From Alphaproteobacteria bacterium (lineage in GTDB: Bacteria > Pseudomonadota > Alphaproteobacteria > ATCC43930 > CGMCC-115725), in assembly GCA_028866355.1 (NCBI GenBank), contig JAGWIH010000174.1, positions 1 to 5,318 on the forward strand: a stretch of DNA of 5,318 bases. Reading direction: 5' to 3'. Made by a program: the position numbers and the translations under genes. Shown piece after piece: positions 1-4,518 of the stretch (positions are counted from its first letter, which is position 1; each line of letters begins with the position of its first letter). Under the pieces are notes generated by a model. It had not been told where the DNA came from and searched no databases. It saw only the letters and a list, made by a program, of their open reading frames with translations.

Positions 1-1
1 G

Positions 2-160
2 CCGGATCTGACGCCGCAATCGCCCGGCCTTCTCGCCATCTCGCAGGGACTCAAACGGAATTTCGCCGACGACTACGCCATGCTGGCACAAGGCATGATC
101 GTCTACGACGCCCTCTATTCCTGGTGCCGCTCGCAGGTCCGGCCGGGAGCGCGGACATGA
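2..160 (+). CDS. C-terminal end of a ChrB-like chromate resistance protein (partial)
   Basis: An open frame enters from the left edge and gives 52 residues before TGA at 158-160. The visible tail contains PQSPGLLAISQGL, NFADDYAMLAQGM and VYDALYSWCR. I recognise this as resembling the end of the ChrB chromate-resistance family (Chrome_Resist-type C-terminal domain), where a GLLAIS, DDHxML, YDALYxWC pattern closes the protein. ChrB proteins act as chromate-sensing regulators or accessory factors for the ChrA chromate efflux pump; whether this copy does so cannot be seen because most of the gene lies outside the window. The stop overlaps the next gene's ATG as ATGA, so the two are probably cotranscribed and translationally coupled. 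The reading frame is well supported by this junction. The family call rests on a short tail recalled from memory and is moderate. Confidence 0.6.
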   Translation, partial: PDLTPQSPGLLAISQGLKRNFADDYAMLAQGMIVYDALYSWCRSQVRPGART

Positions 161-1158
161 ACCGCGCAGCAGGCGATCAATTGCGGCGCACTCTTGTGCT
201 CGCCGCCGTCCTCCTCGCCCTGACGAGCGCCGCCGCACGTTCGCAACAAGCGCCGCTCGCCCTCGAGGCAAAGATACCGCTGGGCGCGGTCTCCGGCCGC
301 ATCGATCACATGGCAATCGACCTTTCGCGCCGACGGCTGATCGTTGCCGAGCTCGGCAATGGCAGCATCGGCGTCGTCGACCTAACGCGACGCGTCGTCC
401 TGCGCACGCTGACCGGCTTCGACGAGCCGCAAGGCGTCGGCTTCCTCGCAGCCACCGACACGATCTACGTCGCCAACGGCGGCGACGGCTCGATTCGATT
501 GTTCGCCGCGGCCGATTTCAAGCCGCTACGCACAATCGCGCTCGACAGCGACGCCGACAACGTGCGAGGCGATGAATCCGCCGCGCAAATCTATGTCGGC
601 CACGGCGACGGCGGCATCGCCGTGATCGACCGCGCGGGCAGCATCGTCGCCGATATCGCGCTGCCGGCGCATCCCGAAAGCTTCCAGCTCGATACCGGCG
701 CCCGGCGGATCTATGTCAACCTTCCTGACGCCGACCAAGTCGGCGTGATCGATGCTGCCGCCGGCAAACGGACCGGCGCGTGGACCATGCAAGGCGTGCG
801 CGGCAACTTTCCGATGGCGCTCGATCAGGCGAACGGACGCGTCGTCATTGGCACGCGACAGCCGCCGCGCCTGTTAGCGCTGACAATGAGCGGAAAGATC
901 GCCGCCAGTGCTCCGCTTTGCGGCGACGCTGACGATATCTTCATCGACGCCAAACGGTCGCGCATCTATGCGAGCTGTGGCGAAGGCATGGTCGATGTAT
1001 TCGATAGCAACGCCGCAATGCAGCGCATCGGCGAAATGCGGACCGCGCCAGGGGCACGCACTTCGCTGTGGGTTCCGATGCTCGATCGATTGTTCGTCGC
1101 GGTGCGGGCAAGCAGCGGCGAACCCGCGGCCATCTGGGTATTGCGCCCGGCGCCGTGA
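157..1158 (+). CDS. Secreted YncE/YVTN-type beta-propeller protein
   Basis: This encodes 333 residues. The ATG at 157 is preferred over an in-frame GTG at 124 because it gives a clean signal peptide, overlaps the upstream stop (ATGA) and has GGGAG at 145-149. The N-terminus has RR at 10-11, a hydrophobic core at about 12-24 and a likely cleavage site around residues 27-30, so the product should be exported to the periplasm. The mature part is a repeated beta-sheet protein. Similar strand endings recur every 41-47 residues, at about 71 (IGVVD), 113, 154 (IAVID), 195 (VGVID), 239, 279 (VDVFD) and 326 (IWVL), consistent with a seven-bladed propeller. YIYV/YVAN-like strands (IYVANGG, RIYVNLP, RIYASCG) are typical of the YVTN/YncE group. 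The only cysteines of the mature protein are C255 and C274, which could form a disulfide. No catalytic residues are recognised. The substrate is unknown; a binding or scaffold role is likely. Confidence 0.8.
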   Translation: MNRAAGDQLRRTLVLAAVLLALTSAAARSQQAPLALEAKIPLGAVSGRIDHMAIDLSRRRLIVAELGNGSIGVVDLTRRVVLRTLTGFDEPQGVGFLAATDTIYVANGGDGSIRLFAAADFKPLRTIALDSDADNVRGDESAAQIYVGHGDGGIAVIDRAGSIVADIALPAHPESFQLDTGARRIYVNLPDADQVGVIDAAAGKRTGAWTMQGVRGNFPMALDQANGRVVIGTRQPPRLLALTMSGKIAASAPLCGDADDIFIDAKRSRIYASCGEGMVDVFDSNAAMQRIGEMRTAPGARTSLWVPMLDRLFVAVRASSGEPAAIWVLRPAP

Positions 1159-1203
1159 CCGCAGCACTCGCCAAGATTCCGACCATCGATTGGCGCTGAA
1201 TCG

Positions 1204-1264
1204 TCCCTCGCCCGCGAAGCGGGAGAGGGAGGGGCCCAATCCGACAGGATTGGGAGGGTGAGGG
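1204..1264 (+). repeat. GC-rich intergenic palindromic repeat, left copy with inserted hairpin
   Basis: This starts 45 nt after the beta-propeller stop. Its first 27 nt fold as TCCCTC (1204-1209) against GAGGGA (1225-1230), with an inner stem CCCGC/GCGGG and a GAA loop. It ends in GGGTGAGGG. In reverse complement the right copy (1291-1329) has the same plan: TCCCTCGCCC, a short loop, GGGAGAGGG, then GGGTGAGGG. The left copy carries extra sequence between its hairpin and its GGTGAGGG end. This type of CCCTCACCC...CCCTCTCCC intergenic repeat is common in alphaproteobacteria. It may also help end transcription of the upstream gene, although no T-tract follows. Confidence 0.75.
1235..1254. repeat. 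Perfect 8-bp hairpin nested in the left repeat
   Basis: CCCAATCC at 1235-1242 pairs perfectly with GGATTGGG at 1247-1254 around a GACA loop. It lies between the basal hairpin and the GGTGAGGG tail of the left repeat copy, and the right copy has nothing equivalent. It could be an insertion into the repeat or a normal variant of this repeat family. Confidence 0.8.
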
Positions 1265-1290
1265 TTATGCAGACCGGGCGGCATCGAACC

Positions 1291-1329
1291 CCCTCACCCT
1301 GCCCTCTCCCCCTTTCAGGGGGCGAGGGA
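1291..1329 (-). repeat. GC-rich intergenic palindromic repeat, right copy (inverted)
   Basis: This is the inverted partner of the repeat at 1204-1264, separated from it by 26 nt. Internally CCCTC (1302-1306) pairs with GAGGG (1324-1328) and CCCCCT with AGGGGG around a TTC loop. It begins 11 nt after the DUF202 gene's stop codon when read on the minus strand. Together the two copies occupy most of the 181-nt gap between convergent genes, where a two-way transcription stop would be expected. Neither hairpin is followed by a T-run, so a terminator role is inference. Confidence 0.75.
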
Positions 1330-1339
1330 ACAAACTTAC

Positions 1340-1726
1340 TCAAAACGACGGCAACACCGCGCGCGACATATAGAGAAACAGCGACAGGCCGAGCAGAAAC
1401 AGCAGGCCGGCGAGCGTCAGGTCGAACCGCATGCCGGAGCTCGGCACGGTTTCACGCTTGTCGATGTTGCGAGCGATGCGGAAGTAGCGCGCGCCAGCGA
1501 TCAGAATCATCGCGACGCCGAGCAGGATGAAGGCGAGACCGGCTTCGTTGGCGAATTTCTGGCCGTGCAGCGGCGCGGCGCGGCCCTGGCTGCTCGACGC
1601 CATGTAGGCCAGAAAAATGTCGAACTTCTCGATCAGAAAGCCGAAGGCCATGACCGCGATGGCGGTGCGGACCCAGGCGAGAAACGTCCGCTCGTTGGCG
1701 GCGTGATCGCTGTAGTGTTCGATCAT
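1340..1726 (-). CDS. DUF202 / YidH-family small inner-membrane protein
   Basis: This encodes 128 residues, a normal length for the family. The N-terminal signature runs A-N-E-R-T-F-L-A-W-V-R-T-A (residues 10-22), followed by an alanine/glycine-rich hydrophobic helix and FLIEKF, which is characteristic of DUF202/YidH proteins. Three membrane segments are visible at about 21-42, 63-82 and 102-123, with a charged loop (RIARNIDKRE, 83-92) between the second and third. The biochemical function of the family is not established. The ATG overlaps the TGA of the upstream ABM-fold gene (ATGA at 1723-1726). No good Shine-Dalgarno sequence precedes it, so translation probably depends on ribosomes finishing the upstream gene. 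It is the last gene of the minus-strand series. Confidence 0.88.
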   Translation of the reverse strand: MIEHYSDHAANERTFLAWVRTAIAVMAFGFLIEKFDIFLAYMASSSQGRAAPLHGQKFANEAGLAFILLGVAMILIAGARYFRIARNIDKRETVPSSGMRFDLTLAGLLFLLGLSLFLYMSRAVLPSF

Positions 1727-2067
1727 GAGGCTTTTTCGGGCGGGGCTTGCGGCGCCTGGTCGCGCGCGAACATGCCGTATTGCCGGTCGACCGCGGCGAC
1801 GCTGATGCGGTAGTTGGCGAAAACCGAGTTGCGACCCTGCGCCTGCGCCAGCCGGTGCTTGGCATGTTCGCGCCAGCGCTTTACCGCGTCGGCATCGCGC
1901 CAGAACGACAGCGACAGGATCTTGCCTTCGGTGTTCAGGCTGCGGAAGCGCTCGACCGAGACAAAGCCGTCGATTTTCTCGAGCTCGCTTTTGAGCGCGG
2001 CGGCGGTGTCGAGGTAATCGCCTTCGTGTCCCGGCTTGGGCTCGACCTCGAAGATGACGACGTGCAT
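1723..2067 (-). CDS. Antibiotic-biosynthesis-monooxygenase (ABM) fold protein
   Basis: This encodes 114 residues. The start at 2067 is chosen because GGAGG (2073-2077) lies 5 nt upstream and the protein then begins directly with the first strand MHVVIFEVEP; an in-frame GTG at 2088 would start inside a repeat. The layout is that of a ferredoxin-like ABM domain: strand 1 (2-9), helix (GHEGDYLDTAAALKSEL), GFVSVERFRS (34-43), ILSLSFWRDADAVKRWREH (50-68) and NYRISV (85-90). The F-W-x-D...W-R-x-H motif is typical of the group. Family members include small cofactor-free quinol monooxygenases and heme-degrading enzymes, but many have no known role, and nothing here fixes a substrate. It is translationally coupled to the DUF202 gene and probably transcribed with the aromatic amino acid genes upstream. 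Confidence 0.82.
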   Translation of the reverse strand: MHVVIFEVEPKPGHEGDYLDTAAALKSELEKIDGFVSVERFRSLNTEGKILSLSFWRDADAVKRWREHAKHRLAQAQGRNSVFANYRISVAAVDRQYGMFARDQAPQAPPEKAS

Positions 2068-2072
2068 GAAAA

Positions 2073-2077
2073 CCTCC
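2073..2077 (-). promoter_or_regulatory. Shine-Dalgarno site that decides the ABM gene start
   Basis: The minus strand reads GGAGG-TTTTC-ATG, an ideal spacing for the start at 2067. The site lies 2 nt outside the left terminal repeat of the neighbouring cassette, so the insertion left it undamaged. Confidence 0.75.
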
Positions 2078-2079
2078 AC

Positions 2080-2110
2080 ATTCACCACGGAGACACGAAG
2101 AACACGGAGA
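2080..2110 (+). repeat. Left terminal repeat of the GxxExxY cassette (CACGGAGA array)
   Basis: ATTCACCACGGAGACACG at 2080-2097 is repeated exactly in inverted orientation at 2517-2534; allowing one mismatch the match extends to 23 nt (2080-2102). Inside, an 8-nt unit recurs: CACGGAGA (2086-2093), CACGAAGA (2094-2101) and, after one extra A, CACGGAGA (2103-2110). The array stops 4 nt short of the GxxExxY stop codon. Confidence 0.85.
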
Positions 2111-2114
2111 GATT

Positions 2115-2498
2115 CTACCCCAAGACTATACGACGCAATCCGTCCTTCAACACGACGCTATGAAAATTCATCAAGAGCCCAACTTTATGCCCACTCAAAC
2201 GGAGGTAGGTGAGCATTTGCGCCTCATGGATCGGCATGAGCCGTTCGACTGCCTTCACCTCGACGATAAGTTCGTTCTCGACGAGGATGTCCAACCGGTA
2301 GCCGCACTCAAGTTTCACATCCTTGTAAACCACGGGCAACGGCACCTGTCGCGCGAACGCGATGCCGTTCTGACGAAACTCGAAACACAAACATTCCTCG
2401 TAAGCGGATTCGAGTAGGCCCGGTCCAAGCTGCCGATGCACCTCGATCGCCAAGCCGATCACGCGATTGGACAGTGCGTCACCGTGGGAAAGAACCAT
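2115..2498 (-). CDS. GxxExxY family protein (PD-(D/E)XK nuclease-like)
   Basis: This encodes 127 residues, full length for the family. The family-naming motif is G27-L-L-E30-S-A-Y33, preceded by the usual IGLAIEVHRQLGPG. A PD-(D/E)XK-type core follows: D70 in GYRLDILVE, then E80-V-K82 in LIVEVKAVE, and Q94 and Y98 in HEAQMLTYLRL. The end, GLLMNFHSVVLKDGLRRIVL, also matches the family ending. All likely catalytic positions are present, so a nuclease fold with an intact active site is plausible, but to my knowledge the family has no established function. The ATG at 2498 is preceded by a purine-rich AAGGGGAAG supplied next to the right terminal repeat. It is colinear with the genes on either side and enclosed by inverted repeats, suggesting it arrived as part of a small element. 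Confidence 0.92.
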   Translation of the reverse strand: MVLSHGDALSNRVIGLAIEVHRQLGPGLLESAYEECLCFEFRQNGIAFARQVPLPVVYKDVKLECGYRLDILVENELIVEVKAVERLMPIHEAQMLTYLRLSGHKVGLLMNFHSVVLKDGLRRIVLG

Positions 2499-2511
2499 TT
2501 ATTTCTTCCCC

Positions 2512-2534
2512 TTCTCCGTGTCTCCGTGGTGAAT
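2512..2534 (-). repeat. Right terminal repeat of the GxxExxY cassette (inverted copy)
   Basis: The reverse complement reads ATTCACCACGGAGACACG and then GAGAA, matching 2080-2102 with one mismatch in 23. Two perfect tandem copies of TCTCCGTG (2513-2520 and 2521-2528) are the complement of the CACGGAGA unit on the other side. The outer tip is 2 nt from the TAA stop of the dehydrogenase gene. Confidence 0.85.
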
Positions 2535-2536
2535 TT

Positions 2537-3418
2537 TTACGCCTGTTTCGCGTCGACGATGGATTTGCGGATGGCGCGGGTGCGGGCGAGGACGCGCTCC
2601 AGCGTCTCGCCTTCGCCGTAGCGGATGGCGCGCTGCATCGCCGTCAAATCCTCGGTGAAGCGCTGCAGCATGGCGAGCACGGCCTCGCGGTTGGCCAGGA
2701 ACACGTCGCGCCAGAACACGGGGTCCGAAGCGGCGATGCGCGTGAAATCGCGGAAGCCGCCGGCCGAGAACTTGATGACCTCGGATTTGAGCGTGTCCTC
2801 GAGATCGTTGGCGGTGCCGACGATGGTGTAGGCGATCAAATGCGGCAAATGCGAGGTGATGGCCAGCACCATGTCGTGATGCGCCGGGTCCATCGTCGCC
2901 ACTTTCATGCCGGCGCTTTCCCACATTGTCTTCACGCGCGCGATCGCCTTGGCGTCGGTGCCGGCAAGCGGCGTCAGGATGCACCAGCGGTCGCGGAACA
3001 GGTCGGCGAAACCGGCGGTCGGACCGGAGAATTCGGTGCCGGCCACGGGATGCCCCGGAACGAAGTGCACCGCCGATGGCAGTTGCGGCTTCAGGTCGCG
3101 GATCACCGCCTGCTTGACCGAGCCGACATCGGTGACGATGGCGCCCGGCTTCAAGACGTCGCCGATGCGCTTGCCGACCGCGGCATAGGCCGAGAGATGC
3201 GTGGCGATGACGACGAGGTCGGCGCCCTTCACCGCTTCGGCCGGATCGTGGGTAACGCGGTCGGCGAGCTTGAGCGACTTCACCGCGTCGAGCGTCGCCG
3301 GCGTGCGCGCGCAGGCGACGATCTCGCCGGCCAGCTTGTCGCGGATCATGACGCGCGCCAGCGACGAGCCGATGAGGCCGATGCCGATGAAGGCGACGCG
3401 TTCGAACTGCTGGCTCAT
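2537..3418 (-). CDS. tyrA: Prephenate/arogenate dehydrogenase (TyrA family)
   Basis: This encodes 293 residues, a usual length for a monofunctional TyrA. The enzyme oxidatively decarboxylates prephenate to 4-hydroxyphenylpyruvate, or arogenate to tyrosine, in the cytoplasm. The N-terminal Rossmann domain begins VAFIGIGLIGSSLA, with G12-x-G14-x-x-G17. DVGSVK (97-102), PGHPVAGTEFSGP (121-133) and ITSHLPHLIAY (187-197, with H190 and H193) are hallmark TyrA segments, and FRDFTRIAASDP (222-233) lies in the helical dimerisation domain. After strand 2 (EIVACARTP) an arginine, R38, stands where NAD-specific enzymes usually carry an acidic residue, hinting at NADP use. The ATG at 3418 is chosen because it overlaps the aminotransferase TGA (ATGA) and has GGGGA just upstream. 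No ACT domain is present. Prephenate versus arogenate specificity cannot be decided from this sequence. Confidence 0.92.
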   Translation of the reverse strand: MSQQFERVAFIGIGLIGSSLARVMIRDKLAGEIVACARTPATLDAVKSLKLADRVTHDPAEAVKGADLVVIATHLSAYAAVGKRIGDVLKPGAIVTDVGSVKQAVIRDLKPQLPSAVHFVPGHPVAGTEFSGPTAGFADLFRDRWCILTPLAGTDAKAIARVKTMWESAGMKVATMDPAHHDMVLAITSHLPHLIAYTIVGTANDLEDTLKSEVIKFSAGGFRDFTRIAASDPVFWRDVFLANREAVLAMLQRFTEDLTAMQRAIRYGEGETLERVLARTRAIRKSIVDAKQA

Positions 3419-4518
3419 GATTTCCCCAAAAACGCCGATACTGCGGCGACCACGGCGCGCATCTCGGCCTCGGTGCCGATGGTGATGCGCAGGTATTCCG
3501 GCAAATGATAGACGCCGACCTTCCGCACCAGGATGCCGCGCTGACGCAGGAAATCCCACGCCGCGTTGGCGTCCTTGGGCGCGGCCGGAAAGCGCGCCAG
3601 CACGAAATTGGCGACGCCCGGCACGATGTCGAGACCGAGCGCGGCCAGCTCGCGCGCCAGCCACGGCCGCCAGATGTCGTTGTGGGCGCGCGCCTTGTCG
3701 ACCGAGGCGACATCGTCGAGCGCGGCGATGCCGGCGGCGATCGCCGCCGAGCTGACGTTGAACGGATTGCGCACGCGGTTGAGCACGTCGATCACGGCCG
3801 GGCTCGCCGTGCACCAGCCGAGGCGCAGGCCGCCGAGCGCATAGATCTTCGAGAAGGTGCGCGTCATCACGACGTTGGGCGCGTTCGTCGCCAACGCCAG
3901 GCCGGGATCGTAATCGTTGCGCACGACGTATTCGGCATAGGCCGAATCGACGACCAGCAAGACCGACTTGGGCAAGCCGGCGTGCAGCCGCGCCAACGCG
4001 TCGCGCGGAATGAACGTGCCGGTCGGATTGTTGGGGTTGGCGATGAAGACGAGCTTGGTCTTCTTCGTCACCCGCTTCAGCGTCGCGTCGACGTCGAACG
4101 TCAGGTCCTTTTCGGGCACGGCAACCGGCGTCGCACCCGCGGTCTGCGCCGCGATCGGATAGATCGCGAAGCCGTGGCGGCCGTAGAGAACCTCGTCGCC
4201 CGGCCCGGCATAGGCCGCGGCCAACAAGTGGATGATATCGTCCGAGCCGGCGCCGCAAACGATGCGTGCCGCGTCGAGGCCATGGTGACGCGCCAGCGCC
4301 TCGCGCATCGCCGTGGCGTGGCCGTCGGGATAGCGGAACATGTCGCCGGCGGCTTCCTTGTAGGCGACGAGCGCGGCCGGGCTCGGCCCGAGCGCGCTTT
4401 CGTTCGAGGCGAGCCGGATCGGCTTGGCCAGGCCGGGAATGCGGCCTTCGCCGCCCTGGTAAGCGGCAATATCGAGGATGCCGGGACGCGGCGAAGGAGC
4501 GGCGGACACGGCGTTCAC
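3415..4518 (-). CDS. hisC: Histidinol-phosphate / aromatic aminotransferase (HisC family)
   Basis: This encodes 367 residues and is a complete class I/II PLP enzyme. It shows LASNESALGPSP (37-48), FRYPDG (61-66), CGAGSDDIIHLL (88-99), ANPNNPTGT (160-168), DSAYAEYV (191-198, with D191 facing the PLP ring nitrogen), TFSKIYALGGLRLGW (221-235, with K224 as the Schiff-base lysine and R232 near the cofactor phosphate) and YLRITIGT (342-349, with R344 as the likely substrate carboxylate anchor). HisC transaminates histidinol phosphate, and HisC-like enzymes can also transaminate phenylpyruvate, 4-hydroxyphenylpyruvate or prephenate. Its position between chorismate mutase and TyrA argues that the aromatic reaction matters here. 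The start is GTG at 4518, in a GTGA overlap with the upstream stop; no Shine-Dalgarno sequence is visible, so translation is probably coupled. A second hisC in the true his operon may exist elsewhere. Confidence 0.9.
   Translation of the reverse strand: MNAVSAAPSPRPGILDIAAYQGGEGRIPGLAKPIRLASNESALGPSPAALVAYKEAAGDMFRYPDGHATAMREALARHHGLDAARIVCGAGSDDIIHLLAAAYAGPGDEVLYGRHGFAIYPIAAQTAGATPVAVPEKDLTFDVDATLKRVTKKTKLVFIANPNNPTGTFIPRDALARLHAGLPKSVLLVVDSAYAEYVVRNDYDPGLALATNAPNVVMTRTFSKIYALGGLRLGWCTASPAVIDVLNRVRNPFNVSSAAIAAGIAALDDVASVDKARAHNDIWRPWLARELAALGLDIVPGVANFVLARFPAAPKDANAAWDFLRQRGILVRKVGVYHLPEYLRITIGTEAEMRAVVAAVSAFLGKS

Larger units (their letters stand above)
2080..2534. mobile_element. Putative minimal mobile cassette: inverted repeats around a GxxExxY gene
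   Basis: This 455-bp unit has outer ends that are inverted copies of the same 18-23 nt sequence and contains one complete gene with 12 and 13 nt of spacer. No transposase or other gene fits inside. Hand-counted GC over 2161-2460 is about 55%, while sampled 60-nt lines in the dehydrogenase gene gave 55-73%, so the unit is poorer in GC than most of its surroundings. It starts 2 nt after the dehydrogenase stop codon and ends 2 nt before the ABM gene's Shine-Dalgarno sequence. No target-site duplication is obvious at the tips. The element interpretation is inference; the repeats and their placement are seen directly. Confidence 0.6.

Noticed and set aside
124..156. Upstream GTG start for the beta-propeller gene
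   Set aside because: It would add 11 residues ahead of the signal peptide and lacks the ATGA junction and the GGGAG spacing that support the ATG at 157.
1258..1530. Plus-strand 90-codon frame beginning inside the intergenic repeats
   Set aside because: It starts in repeat sequence, continues antisense to the DUF202 gene and has no recognisable domain or ribosome binding site.
2068..2088. Upstream GTG start for the ABM gene
   Set aside because: It lies within the cassette's terminal repeat and would translate the Shine-Dalgarno sequence GGAGG that fits the ATG at 2067.
2080..2110. CRISPR array or iteron-type origin
   Set aside because: The units are only 8 nt, adjacent without spacers, and flank a single gene as inverted ends; no cas or replication genes are present.
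2474..3508. Plus-strand open frame of 344 codons opposite the dehydrogenase gene
   Set aside because: It lies antisense to a clearly recognisable TyrA, is rich in Arg, Asp, His and Gly as expected for a GC-rich shadow frame, and begins inside the GxxExxY gene.
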